Counted from the stretch's first letter, positions 7,906 through 17,909 are shown. The stretch: 51,224 nucleotides of DNA from Pseudomonadota bacterium (GCA_023389105.1 JAEWEY010000009.1:1-51224), one strand, 5' to 3'. Notes: generated by a model from the letters alone, not told the origin. Numbers and translations: made by a program.

Positions 7906-8250
7906 GTGGAGAAGCAGCCCTGCGTCTACATTCTGTGCAGCAAGCGGCACGGAACGCTCTACATCGGCGTGACTTCTGACCTGACTGCTCGCCTATGGCA
8001 GCACCGCTCCGGCGCGGTGAAAGGATTCACCTCGCGCTACGGCGTGCACCAATTGGTACGATTCGAGCTATTTGAATCGATGCTCGAAGCGATCGAACGC
8101 GAAAAGCAGCTCAAGCGTTGGCATCGTCAGTGGAAGATCAATCTAATCGAGAGCGAGAATCCCGACTGGCACGATCTTGCACCGGGCTTGGGGCTTCCGC
8201 CGATACAGAGCCCCAGCCCGCCCTTGAATGCTGAAACGAGTTCAGCATGA
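7906..8250 (+). CDS. Small GIY-YIG (URI-domain) nuclease
   Basis: A 114-residue single-domain GIY-YIG protein (COG2827-like). The start is GTG at 7906 (MEKQPCVYILCSKRHGTLYI). The GIY equivalent is VYI and the YIG motif is YIG in LYIGVTSDL, followed by the conserved Arg in ARLWQHRSG, the catalytic-type Glu in AIEREKQLKRW and the conserved tail KINLIESENPDW. Such domains cut DNA using a divalent metal; the physiological target of this subfamily is not established. The last codons and the TGA stop lie inside the right-hand palindromic repeat, so the repeat encodes the C-terminus (NAETSSA). No Shine-Dalgarno sequence is obvious. The tight framing by inverted repeats suggests a mobile or repeat-associated gene, analogous in layout to RAYT/REP systems; that is inference. 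Confidence 0.9.
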   Translation: MEKQPCVYILCSKRHGTLYIGVTSDLTARLWQHRSGAVKGFTSRYGVHQLVRFELFESMLEAIEREKQLKRWHRQWKINLIESENPDWHDLAPGLGLPPIQSPSPPLNAETSSA

Positions 8251-8253
8251 CGG
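8224..8253 (-). repeat. Palindromic repeat, right copy, overlapping the GIY-YIG stop codon
   Basis: ATGCTGAA-acgag-TTCAGCAT at 8228-8248 with flanking GACGG. It is the inverted partner of the copy at 7857-7886 (27 of 30 bases identical after reverse complementing). The loop differs by one base while the arms are unchanged, as expected for selection on structure or recent duplication. Confidence 0.85.
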
Positions 8254-8451
8254 CTTTGCGGAAGGTCCCGCGCACCATTCTCATTGTGGTGGATACAATC
8301 GCACCCCTGTCCTACTGCGGTCAGCTTGTGCTTAAGCGGCGGGAGTGACTAACCGGCACCTCACCACAGCCATACGCGCTGACATCTTCCGCCGCGGACC
8401 CGCAGTCGCAAACCACCGCGTCACTGTGAACATTCGGAACATTCGCGCCCA

Positions 8452-10620
8452 ATGAGCTTGGCCCGGACTCGCGTCGTCACCCTGAATGCCGCGCTCGGGC
8501 CGCTGGACTATCGCATTCCGGATGGGACGCATGTCGAGCCGGGCAGCGTGGTCGTCGCGCCGCTCGGGCCGCGGCAATTGCTCGGCGTTGCCTGGGAGGC
8601 GGAGCGGCTGCCGAGCGAGGAAGTCGGCGACAACCGCCTGCGGCCGCTTGCCGGCGTGCTCGGCGTGCCGCCGATCGCCGCGCCGCTACGGCGGCTCTGC
8701 GAATGGACGGCGGATTATTATCTGAGTCCGCTCGCCGGGGTGCTGCGGATGGTGCTGCCATCCGCCGCAGCGCTCGACGGCCCACGGCAACTCATCGAAT
8801 ATCGGCCGACCGGTCTGGTGCCTGAGCGGCTGACCCCGCAACGCGAAAAAGCAATCGCCGCCATCCAGGGTCGTCAGGGCACGGTTCGCGAACTGGCGGA
8901 TGCGGCGGGTGTCAGCGACGCGGTGATGCGCGGACTGGTGAATGCCGGTGTTCTGGAAGCCGTGGCGGTGGATTCGGACCGGCCGCTTCCCGTCCCCGAT
9001 CCTGACTTCGCGCCGCCGGATTTGAGCGTCGAGCAGGCAGAAGCGGCTGCGTCCCTTACGGCAGCCGTCGGCAAGGGCTTCGACCCGACGTTGCTGGATG
9101 GCGTGACCGGCTCGGGCAAAACGGAGGTCTATTTCGAGGCGATCGCGGAGTGTGTTCGCCAAGGTAAGCAAGCGCTCGTCCTGCTTCCCGAGATCGCACT
9201 GACCGAGCCGTTCCTTAAGCGCTTCGAGGCCCGCTTCGGCTGCGCGCCGACGGCCTGGCATTCGGGCCTCCGGTCGTCGCAGCGGCGGCGCGCCTGGCGC
9301 GGCATCGCAAGTGGAGAGGCGGCGGTGACGGTCGGCGCGCGCTCGGCGCTGTTCCTGCCCTATGCCAACCTCGGCCTGATCGTCGTCGACGAGGCGCACG
9401 AGACCAGCTTCAAGCAGGACGACGGCGTTCAGTATCACGCCCGCGACACCGCCGTGATGCGAGCGAAATTCGAGGATATCCCCGTCATCCTGTCGACCGC
9501 GACACCGCCGATCGAGAGCCGGCATATGGTCGAGCTCGGCCGCTATCGCGAGGTCGGCCTCGGCGCGCGGTTCGCGGGCGCCTCGCTGCCCGAAATTCGC
9601 GCGGTCGATCTGACGCAGGACCCGCCGCCGCGCGGGCGCTGGCTGGCACCGTCGCTGGTCGACGAAATCGAGGCGAACCTCCAGGCGGGCGAGCAGTCGC
9701 TGCTGTTCCTCAACCGCCGCGGCTTCGCGCCGCTCACGCTTTGCCGCCACTGCGGACACCGCTTCCAATGCCCGAATTGCACCGCCTGGATGGTCGAGCA
9801 CCGGCTGATGCATCGCCTCGCTTGCCACCATTGCGGCCACGTCATGCCGCCGCCGCAGGCCTGTCCTGAATGCGGCACCGAGGACAGCCTCGTCGCATGC
9901 GGTCCGGGCGTTGAACGCATCGCCGATGAAGTGTCCGAGCTGTTCCCAGATGCGCGGACCGCGATAGTCACCTCGGACACGATTTGGTCCCCGCTCAAGG
10001 CCGCCGAGTTCGTCGGGGCAATGGACGCCGGCGCCATCGACATCGTCGTCGGCACGCAATTGGTCACCAAGGGGTACCACTTCCCCAACCTCACCCTCGT
10101 CGGAGTGGTCGATGCCGATCTCGGGCTTGCGGGTGGCGACCTTCGCGCCGCCGAGCGCAGCTTTCAGCAGATCCAGCAGGTCGCCGGCCGAGCCGGTCGC
10201 GGCGAGAAGCCGGGCCGCGTCCTAATCCAGACCCACGACCCGGACGCGCCGGTCATCGCCGCGCTGGTCTCCGGCGATGCGCCGGGTTTTTACACGGCCG
10301 AGACTGAAGCGCGCCGCGACGCCGCGATGCCCCCGTTCGGCCGGCTCGCTGCGATCGTCGTCTCTGCCGAAGACGCGTCCGAAGCCGAAACCGTCGCCCG
10401 CCGGATCGGCCATGCCGCGCCCGACGTCGACGGCATGGCGGTATTCGGCCCTGCCCCCGCCCCGCTCGCCATGCTTCGCGGCCGCCATCGCCAGCGCCTG
10501 CTGGTTCACGCCCGCCGCAGCCTCGACGTCCAGGACGTCATCCGCGACTGGCTCGCCGGCATCGATTGGAGCCCCAAGGTCCGCGTCAGTGTGGACGTCG
10601 ACCCGTACAATTTCCTTTAG
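8452..10620 (+). CDS. priA: Primosomal protein N' (replication restart helicase PriA)
   Basis: A 722-residue DNA helicase that recognises stalled forks and reloads the replisome. An N-terminal 3'-DNA-binding domain (residues 1-100) precedes the superfamily-2 helicase core with Walker A GVTGSGKT at 217-224 and the DEAH box at 313-316 (VVDEAHETSFK). An inserted zinc-binding region holds pairs of Cys (CRHCGHRFQCPNC, then CHHCG and CPECG). Helicase motifs V-VI follow (GTQLVTKGYHFPNLTLVGVV and QQVAGRAGRGEKPG). All key residues are present and length is normal. Start at the ATG giving MSLARTRVV. A gene-poor 200 bp lies upstream, where I see only a short direct repeat (GAACATTCG) before the start. 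Confidence 0.97.
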   Translation: MSLARTRVVTLNAALGPLDYRIPDGTHVEPGSVVVAPLGPRQLLGVAWEAERLPSEEVGDNRLRPLAGVLGVPPIAAPLRRLCEWTADYYLSPLAGVLRMVLPSAAALDGPRQLIEYRPTGLVPERLTPQREKAIAAIQGRQGTVRELADAAGVSDAVMRGLVNAGVLEAVAVDSDRPLPVPDPDFAPPDLSVEQAEAAASLTAAVGKGFDPTLLDGVTGSGKTEVYFEAIAECVRQGKQALVLLPEIALTEPFLKRFEARFGCAPTAWHSGLRSSQRRRAWRGIASGEAAVTVGARSALFLPYANLGLIVVDEAHETSFKQDDGVQYHARDTAVMRAKFEDIPVILSTATPPIESRHMVELGRYREVGLGARFAGASLPEIRAVDLTQDPPPRGRWLAPSLVDEIEANLQAGEQSLLFLNRRGFAPLTLCRHCGHRFQCPNCTAWMVEHRLMHRLACHHCGHVMPPPQACPECGTEDSLVACGPGVERIADEVSELFPDARTAIVTSDTIWSPLKAAEFVGAMDAGAIDIVVGTQLVTKGYHFPNLTLVGVVDADLGLAGGDLRAAERSFQQIQQVAGRAGRGEKPGRVLIQTHDPDAPVIAALVSGDAPGFYTAETEARRDAAMPPFGRLAAIVVSAEDASEAETVARRIGHAAPDVDGMAVFGPAPAPLAMLRGRHRQRLLVHARRSLDVQDVIRDWLAGIDWSPKVRVSVDVDPYNFL

Positions 10621-10694
10621 GAAATCTCGCGAACAAAGGCGCTTGCCTGCCATCTGGAACGCGCTAGCTTCGGATCGCCGAACAAGGGGGTTCC

Positions 10695-12221
10695 ATGCGT
10701 AATTTGCTAGCCTGCGTTGCCGCAGCTGCGGCGGGGCTGAGCACGCCGGCCAGTGGCGCCTGGCACGTCGCCGAGTCCAAACATTTCGTCATTTACTCAG
10801 ATGACGACCAGAATCGGCTCCGTGATTTTGCGACGCGTCTAGAGAAGTTCGACAAGGCTGTTCGCATCGTTCGCGCAATGGGGGATCCCGCGCTGACGCC
10901 GTCCCGACGGTTGACGGTGTTCGTCGTGAAGAACGAGGCCGCTATCGAGAAATTGATGGGCTTTGAAGGGGTACGCGGCATGTACGTCGGGCGGGCCGGC
11001 GGATCGTTCGCGTTCGTGCCACGGAAGTCCGGGGACGGAAGCCGCTTCGATCTTGGAAGCGAAGCCGTTTTTTTCCACGAATATGCGCACCACCTTCAGC
11101 TCCAGCAGGCGAATGGCATGTTGCCGGTATGGTTCGTCGAAGGCTTTGCGGAGTTCTTCGCCACCGCAAAGATACAGGACGATGGCAGCGTCCTCATCGG
11201 ATCGGTTCCACTCTATCGCGGCTGGGGACTGCAAGACAGCTACACCAACCTTTCACTCGAGCAGGTGGTCGGTCAGACGTTCAAGGACCTGGATGGCGCA
11301 CAGACCGAACGGCTCTACGCGCTGGGTTGGCTTTTGACGCACTACCTGACGTTCGACGCGAGCCGGAAAGGTCAGCTAGAGAAATATCTGGCGGCCATTC
11401 AAAAGGGCACTCCGCCGCTTGATGCCGCCAAATATGCGTTCGGCGACCTCAGAAAACTCAGTCTCGACGTTAGACAATATAAGCAGGTGCGGCTCACCGC
11501 CCTCGAGATTGCCGCTCGGGCCCTTGCGGTCGACGCCATCGCCGTGCGCCCACTTGGAATGGGTGAAGCTGCAATCATGAGCGTGAGGATCCGGTCCGCG
11601 CGCGGGGTCGACAAGTCGGAGGCGCCGAGGGTCGCGGGCGATGCGCGGAAGGTGGCCCAGGCCTATCCCGACGACGCCTCGGTCCAGACCGTGCTTGCCG
11701 AAGCCGAACTTGACGCCAAAAATCCGGCAGCAGCCGACAGCGCTGCCGGCCGCGCCCTTGCGCTTAAGCCAGATCTCGTGCCCGCGCTGATGCTGAAAGG
11801 TCGCGCCCAGCTTGATCTGGCAAAAAAGAATGCCGCATCAGCAAATTGGGCTGCAATCCGGCAATGGTTCCTTGATGCAAACAAGGTCGATACGGAAAAT
11901 GCCGCGGCCCTGATGACCTTCTACGAGACGTTCGCGGATGCTGGGCAGCGTCCGACGAAGAATGCCATCGAAGCGTTGCTCTATGCACAGGCTCTCGCGC
12001 CACAAGATGAAGACCTGCGGCTCGCAGCGTTCCGCCAGCTCGTTACGGATAAGCGCCTCGAAGAAGCGAAAAGCGTCTTTGCACCACTTGCCTTCCGTCC
12101 CCACGGTTCCACCAAATGGCGCCGTTTAAGCGACGGCGTGTTAGCAGCCTTGAACAAGGGGGACGGTAATGCCGTCCTGACCCTTCTGGACGAAAACAAG
12201 AAGCTCCTCGGGGACGACTAG
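10695..12221 (+). CDS. Secreted HExxH-type putative metalloprotease with helical repeat tail
   Basis: A 508-residue protein with a signal peptide (MRNLLACVAAAAAGLSTPAS) and a good ribosome-binding site (AAGGGGG) before the ATG. The N-terminal 250 residues look like a gluzincin-type peptidase domain: HEYAH at 128-132 supplies the two His ligands and Glu129, and EGFAEFF (Glu149 or Glu153) can provide the third ligand. The segment opening HVAESKHFVIYSDDD resembles DUF1570-like peptidase-MA proteins. The C-terminal half is Ala-rich, with repeated DxxxxAxALKPD-like helices typical of TPR repeats. Substrate and role are unknown. The stop codon overlaps the stop of the convergent CPBP gene by 4 bases (CTAG). 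Confidence 0.75.
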   Translation: MRNLLACVAAAAAGLSTPASGAWHVAESKHFVIYSDDDQNRLRDFATRLEKFDKAVRIVRAMGDPALTPSRRLTVFVVKNEAAIEKLMGFEGVRGMYVGRAGGSFAFVPRKSGDGSRFDLGSEAVFFHEYAHHLQLQQANGMLPVWFVEGFAEFFATAKIQDDGSVLIGSVPLYRGWGLQDSYTNLSLEQVVGQTFKDLDGAQTERLYALGWLLTHYLTFDASRKGQLEKYLAAIQKGTPPLDAAKYAFGDLRKLSLDVRQYKQVRLTALEIAARALAVDAIAVRPLGMGEAAIMSVRIRSARGVDKSEAPRVAGDARKVAQAYPDDASVQTVLAEAELDAKNPAAADSAAGRALALKPDLVPALMLKGRAQLDLAKKNAASANWAAIRQWFLDANKVDTENAAALMTFYETFADAGQRPTKNAIEALLYAQALAPQDEDLRLAAFRQLVTDKRLEEAKSVFAPLAFRPHGSTKWRRLSDGVLAALNKGDGNAVLTLLDENKKLLGDD

Positions 12222-13102
12222 CGCGCTGCGGGGCTATCGTGTCGGACTCTGGCCCACGAAGCTTGAACCAGCTGACCCCTCGCGACCGCAAGCCTAAGCA
12301 GCCAGGCGCCTGCGGCGGTGCCAATGACTAGGGCGATGAGCGAAGCCTCTAGTCCGAAACCGCCGCCGGTAACGAGTTCAGGGCCTGAAAGGCGGGAAGT
12401 TACGAGACCCTTCTCCGCGACGCCGGATACGGGAATGCCGAAGAGGTAGCCCTGCGTGAAATTCCAGGCAGCGTGCAGGCCTATTGGTAGCCATAAGTTG
12501 CGGGTCAACATGTAAGCGCCGCCGAGTAGGATGCCGGCCTCCACTGCGATGGCGGTCGAAGAGAACAATGTCGCGTTGGGGTTGAGGGCATGGGCGAACC
12601 CGAACAGGACTGCGGTGATGACCAGCGCCATCCAGCTGCCCGACATTTCCTCGATCCAGCGGAACAGGATGCCGCGGAAGAACAGCTCTTCCATGAAGCC
12701 AGGCATGATCGACGCGATTGCGAGGTCGGAGATCAGATTAGCGGTGCTGCAGCAGGAGGTGATGCGGTAGATGCCGAGGAGCGCGGCCACGCCGACGATG
12801 GCCGCAAACAGCGCGCCGCCGATCAGGACTCCGAGGAGTAGCCCGGTGACCATCCGATTGACCGGCAAGTCGTCGTGGCCGTCCTCGCTCAGGCGACGAA
12901 TGCCGAATTTATACGCCGCGAGGGTCAGGGCGATCGTAACCGTGACCTTCGCGACGGAGGCCAGGTCGCGGTCAATTGCGGGCAGGTTGCTCGAGACGAT
13001 GATCGCGAGGGCGGTTGCCGCGAAGTATAGCGCGATTGCGCCGAGCATCGCGACGAATGATCGCCATGCCTCTTGCCGGTGCGTGTGCCTTGCTTCTTCC
13101 AT
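12218..13102 (-). CDS. CPBP-family intramembrane metalloprotease
   Basis: A polytopic membrane protein of 294 residues in the CPBP/Abi (CAAX protease and bacteriocin-processing) family. The diagnostic motif is MEELFFRGILFRW (EExxxR) near the middle, followed by FGFAHALNPN (FxxxH) and a further His/Asn motif in LPIGLHAAWNF. About eight hydrophobic segments are visible, starting with MLGAIALYFAATALAIIVSS. Members cleave prenylated or other membrane-linked substrates in eukaryotes and confer bacteriocin self-immunity in some bacteria; the target here is unknown. Transcribed alone on the minus strand, with its stop overlapping that of the upstream plus-strand gene. Confidence 0.9.
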   Translation of the reverse strand: MEEARHTHRQEAWRSFVAMLGAIALYFAATALAIIVSSNLPAIDRDLASVAKVTVTIALTLAAYKFGIRRLSEDGHDDLPVNRMVTGLLLGVLIGGALFAAIVGVAALLGIYRITSCCSTANLISDLAIASIMPGFMEELFFRGILFRWIEEMSGSWMALVITAVLFGFAHALNPNATLFSSTAIAVEAGILLGGAYMLTRNLWLPIGLHAAWNFTQGYLFGIPVSGVAEKGLVTSRLSGPELVTGGGFGLEASLIALVIGTAAGAWLLRLAVARGQLVQASWARVRHDSPAAR

Positions 13103-13157
13103 CGTCCCCCCACCCTTACAGTTGAATTGGGGGGCATGGTTTCACAAGCTTATTTCG

Positions 13158-14264
13158 TCAGAGCGGGAGTTCCGGCGCTGCCGTCTGATGCCCCTCGGCG
13201 GCCAGCAGCTGGCGCTTCTTGTCGAGCCCGCCGGCGTAGCCACCCAGCGTCCCGTCGCTGCGGATGACGCGATGGCAGGGGATCAGCACGGCGACGTGAT
13301 TGTCGCCATTGGCCGTCCCGACGGCGCGGACTGCCCCGGGCTGGCCGATGGCTGCCGCGATCTGTGCGTAGCTGCGGGTCTCGCCGGGCGGAATCTTGCG
13401 AAGCTCACGCCAGACGGCCTCCTGGAACGCGGTCCCGGCAACGTCGATGGGCAGGTCGTGCGCGGCAGCAGGACGCTCGATGGCGGCGAGCGCACCGTCG
13501 ATCAGTTGCTTCAAACCGCCGCGATCCTCGACGATGGTGGCTTTGGGAAAGCGGCGGCGAAGCGAGGCTTCGTCATCGCCGAACGTTAGCCGGCAAATAC
13601 CCTTCGACGTCGCTGCAATGAGCATCTGGCCGATTGGGCTGTCGAAGTGCGTCCAGCGGATTGTCTCGCCTTTGCCACCGTCGCGCCACGCCGATGGGGT
13701 CATGCCAAGCCTTTCCTTCGCATCGCTGTAGAAACTGCTGGGGCCCGAATAGCCCGCTTCATAAACGGCGTCCGTCACGCGCTTTTCGCTCCCTAGTGCC
13801 GCCTCGCCGCGACGGTGGCGCAAACCGCGCGCATATTCGGCTGGCGACACCCCGAGGTCGCGCTTGAACAGGCGCTGAAAGTGATGCGGCGTATAGCCGA
13901 CCGCCGCTGCCAGATGGTCCAGCGTGGGCGCTTCCTCCGCTTGCTCGATTAGAGCGATGGCCTTGGTGAGTGCGTCGCGATCGCGGCCCACTTCGTCGGG
14001 CTTGCAACGTAGGCATGCACGGTAACCCGCCTCGCGCGCCTCCTCTGCATTGGTGAAGAACTCGACGTTTTCCCGTTTTGGCCGACGGGCCGGGCAGCTT
14101 GGCTTGCAATAGATGCGGGTCGTGGTGACCGCTCCGATGATCCGCCCGTCCCAGGCGCGGTCGCGGCGCATGAACGCGGCCCAGGCGGTGTCGGGGTCCA
14201 GGCGCGCGACATTGTCCACGGCGAGCGGATTACGCTCGTCACGGAGCGGTGCAAGCGTTGCCAT
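13158..14264 (-). CDS. ada: Bifunctional Ada DNA repair methyltransferase and regulator
   Basis: A 368-residue protein with all Ada parts in order: the zinc domain with Cys53, Cys57, Cys84 and Cys87 (YCKPSCPARRP and CLRC), an AraC-type helix-turn-helix around residues 100-190 (LDHLAAAVGYTPHHFQRLFK), and an O6-alkylguanine methyltransferase domain with the acceptor Cys330 in PCHRV. It removes methyl groups from phosphotriesters and O6-methylguanine, and after self-methylation activates alkylation-response genes. The start is the ATG at 14264 with an AGAGGA ribosome-binding site; an upstream in-frame extension is low-complexity and unrelated. It lies 1 nt after the stop of the DUF1203 gene, so the two are co-transcribed. 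Confidence 0.95.
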   Translation of the reverse strand: MATLAPLRDERNPLAVDNVARLDPDTAWAAFMRRDRAWDGRIIGAVTTTRIYCKPSCPARRPKRENVEFFTNAEEAREAGYRACLRCKPDEVGRDRDALTKAIALIEQAEEAPTLDHLAAAVGYTPHHFQRLFKRDLGVSPAEYARGLRHRRGEAALGSEKRVTDAVYEAGYSGPSSFYSDAKERLGMTPSAWRDGGKGETIRWTHFDSPIGQMLIAATSKGICRLTFGDDEASLRRRFPKATIVEDRGGLKQLIDGALAAIERPAAAHDLPIDVAGTAFQEAVWRELRKIPPGETRSYAQIAAAIGQPGAVRAVGTANGDNHVAVLIPCHRVIRSDGTLGGYAGGLDKKRQLLAAEGHQTAAPELPL

Positions 14265-14265
14265 G

Positions 14266-14733
14266 TCAGTTCCTCTCGATCCGCGCCGCAAAGCAGCCGC
14301 GGGTGGCGTTGTAGGCGTGGATGGTCTCGATTGCGTCGTTGGCGAAAAGCTTGCGGATTCCGGCATCGGCCTCGCCCGGCTGCGCGAGCGTGGCATCGAC
14401 CATCATTCCATCGGCATTAAAGCCGCGTAGCGAGAGCACGCGCGGTTCGAACATCGGCGGCACCTCGTCCACATAATCGCCACGTTCGGTTTCACCCTCG
14501 GTAATGAAGATGGCGTGGCTGGCGCGATATGGCCCCGCCACATCGTGGCTGACGTGATTGAGCAGCAGCACCTTGTCCCCGACCTCCCGATCCGTCAGAC
14601 TGACCCGGCACGGAAAACTCGGTTTCGCGGTGACGCTCATGCGGACGACGCCCTGCTCCGCCAATTCAGCGTCGGTCAGGTCATGAAGATGGCGATATGG
14701 CGCGGGATCGATCCCGGTGATTCGATATGTCAT
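14266..14733 (-). CDS. DUF1203 domain protein
   Basis: A 155-residue soluble protein spanning the DUF1203 (PF06718) family along its length. Typical features are the N-terminal YRITGIDPAPYRHL, the central DKVLLLNHVSHDVAGPYRAS, and the C-terminal LRGFNADGMMVDATLA and HAYNATRGCFAARIER. The function of the family is not known. It is the upstream partner of ada with a 1-nt gap, suggesting a link with alkylation stress or simply shared transcription. The start is ATG at 14733, on the far side of the leader region of the divergent atp operon. Confidence 0.88.
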   Translation of the reverse strand: MTYRITGIDPAPYRHLHDLTDAELAEQGVVRMSVTAKPSFPCRVSLTDREVGDKVLLLNHVSHDVAGPYRASHAIFITEGETERGDYVDEVPPMFEPRVLSLRGFNADGMMVDATLAQPGEADAGIRKLFANDAIETIHAYNATRGCFAARIERN

Positions 14734-14800
14734 GACCGTTGCTTACCGCGGGGGAGGAGTGGCCGCTTCCGGCAGCTTGCGGTCAAACCTGAAACCTGCC

Positions 14801-14885
14801 GGTTGCATCGTTTGGCGCCCCTTGCTAGGGGCCTCGCAACCGATGGTGGGGCGTGCGGGGCAACCCGTTTTCACGCCCCGTTTTT
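14801..14885 (+). promoter_or_regulatory. Folded leader with terminator-like hairpin upstream of atpH
   Basis: Several stems sit within 85 nt. GGTTGC (14801-14806) can pair with GCAACC (14836-14841) around an inner hairpin GCCCCT-tgct-AGGGGC (14817-14832). GGGGCGTG (14848-14855) pairs with CACGCCCC (14872-14879) around CGGG-GCAA-CCCG, and GTTTTT follows at once. The second hairpin has the form of an intrinsic terminator yet lies 38 nt before atpH, and no plus-strand gene precedes it closely, so it looks like an attenuator or leader element rather than the end of another gene. Confidence 0.5.
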
Positions 14886-14922
14886 CAAATCGGGGCAATT
14901 CCAGTTCTGGAGCTTTTCGCGC

Positions 14923-15477
14923 GTGGAGACATCCGGCGGCATTCGGGCCAGCTTAGCAGGGCGCTACGCGTCGGCTTTGTTCGACCTTGCCCGCGACCAG
15001 CGGCAAATCGAGGCGGTGAGCAAGAGCCTCGAAGGGCTCAGCCAGGCCCTCGTCGATTCGAAGGATTTCGGTGATCTCGTCGCGAGCCCGCTGGTGTCGC
15101 GCGAAGCGGCCGCCGAAGCCTTCGCCGCGCTGGCGCCGCAGCTCCAGCTCGACCCGATCACCGCAAACTTCCTCGGCGTGCTTGCCCGCAACGGCCGCAA
15201 GAACGAGCTGAGCAGCGTCATCCGCGCGTTCCGCCGTCTCGCCGCCGAGCACCGCGGCGAAGCCAATGCCGAAGTGGTTACCGCACATCCACTAAATGAC
15301 GATCAGCTCGCCGCGCTTAAGCAGCAGCTGCGGGCCCGCGCCGGCCGCGACGTCAACATCGACGCCTCGATCGATCCCAACATCCTCGGCGGAATTGTCG
15401 TCAAGCTGGGCAGCCAGCGCATCGACGCTTCCATCCGCACCAAACTCAACCGTCTCGCTTCCGCGATGAAAGGCTAA
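14923..15477 (+). CDS. atpH: F1F0 ATP synthase subunit delta
   Basis: The 184-residue delta (OSCP-type) subunit that joins the top of F1 to the peripheral stalk. A GTG start at 14923 was chosen: homologs begin close to the GIRASLAGRYASALFDLA stretch, and CTGGAG lies about 10 nt upstream. The N-terminal six-helix domain is followed by the conserved C-terminal segment HPLNDDQLAALKQQLRARAG and DPNILGGIVVKLGSQRIDAS. It is the first gene of the F1 operon and is preceded by a structured leader. The F0 genes are not in the window, as is usual in alphaproteobacteria, where F1 and F0 form separate operons. Confidence 0.95.
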   Translation: METSGGIRASLAGRYASALFDLARDQRQIEAVSKSLEGLSQALVDSKDFGDLVASPLVSREAAAEAFAALAPQLQLDPITANFLGVLARNGRKNELSSVIRAFRRLAAEHRGEANAEVVTAHPLNDDQLAALKQQLRARAGRDVNIDASIDPNILGGIVVKLGSQRIDASIRTKLNRLASAMKG

Positions 15478-15485
15478 GCAACACC

Positions 15486-17015
<1,530 letters not shown>

Positions 17016-17909
17016 ATGGCTTCGCTGAAGGCCCTCAAGCTTCGCATCGGCTCGGTGAAGTCGACGCAGAAGATCACCAAGGCGATGAAGATGGTCGCCG
17101 CGGCGAAGCTGCGCCGTGCGCAGCAGAGCGCCGAGGCGGGCCGTCCCTATTCGTCGCGGATGACGGACGTCGTGCAGTCGCTCGCCTCGCGGGTGACGGC
17201 CGGTCCGCAGGCGCCCAAGCTGCTTGCGGGCACGGGTAAGGACGATACGCACCTGATCGTGCTGGCGACCGCCGACCGCGGCCTCGCCGGCGCCTTCAGC
17301 AGCAATGTCGTTCGTGCCGCCCGCCGCAAGGCCGACGAACTGACCGCCCAAGGCAAGACGGTCCTGTTCTACATCATCGGCCGCAAGGGCCGCCCGGTCA
17401 TCCAGCGCCTGTATCCCAAGGCGATCATCGCGCAGTACGACACGAGCGAGATGAAGGCGCCGACCTATGCGAACGCGCAGGCGATCGCGAAGGACCTGGT
17501 CGACCGCTACATGACCGACGGTATCGACGTCGTTCACCTCGCTTACGCGAACTTCCGTTCGACGCTGGTGCAGGAACCGACGATCGACCAGATCATCCCG
17601 GTCCAGGCCGGCGCTGCCAACGACACCGAGGCGACCGCCAAGAGCGGCCCGCCGGCGGCGGTCGAATATGAACCGGACGAAGAGGAAATCCTCGCCGACC
17701 TGCTGCCGCGCAACATCGCGATCCAGATCTATCGCGCGCTGCTTGAAAATCAGGCCGGCTTCTACGGCTCGCAGATGACCGCCATGGACAACGCGACCCG
17801 CAACGCCGGTGACATGATCAACCGCCTGTCGATCCAGTATAACCGTCAGCGCCAGGCTGCGATCACCACCGAACTCGTCGAAATCATCTCGGGCGCCGAA
17901 GCGCTCTAA
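17016..17909 (+). CDS. atpG: F1F0 ATP synthase subunit gamma
   Basis: The 297-residue central-stalk rotor subunit. The two terminal helices that form the coiled-coil shaft are recognisable: MASLKALKLRIGSVKSTQKI at the start, and the C-terminal MDNATRNAGDMINRLSIQYN with RQAAITTELVEIISGAEAL. The middle Rossmann-like region contains a short acidic insert (EYEPDEEEILADLLP), common in alphaproteobacteria. Its ATG follows the atpA stop codon with no gap (TAAATG), so translation is likely coupled. Confidence 0.98.
   Translation: MASLKALKLRIGSVKSTQKITKAMKMVAAAKLRRAQQSAEAGRPYSSRMTDVVQSLASRVTAGPQAPKLLAGTGKDDTHLIVLATADRGLAGAFSSNVVRAARRKADELTAQGKTVLFYIIGRKGRPVIQRLYPKAIIAQYDTSEMKAPTYANAQAIAKDLVDRYMTDGIDVVHLAYANFRSTLVQEPTIDQIIPVQAGAANDTEATAKSGPPAAVEYEPDEEEILADLLPRNIAIQIYRALLENQAGFYGSQMTAMDNATRNAGDMINRLSIQYNRQRQAAITTELVEIISGAEAL

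Noticed and set aside
8686..10080. A 464-codon minus-strand frame antisense to priA
   Set aside because: Shadow of priA; low-complexity Arg/Ala/Asp composition.
13158..14396. Ada N-terminal extension of 44 residues upstream of the ATG at 14264
   Set aside because: The extension overlaps the DUF1203 gene, is low-complexity, and a good ribosome-binding site precedes the internal ATG.
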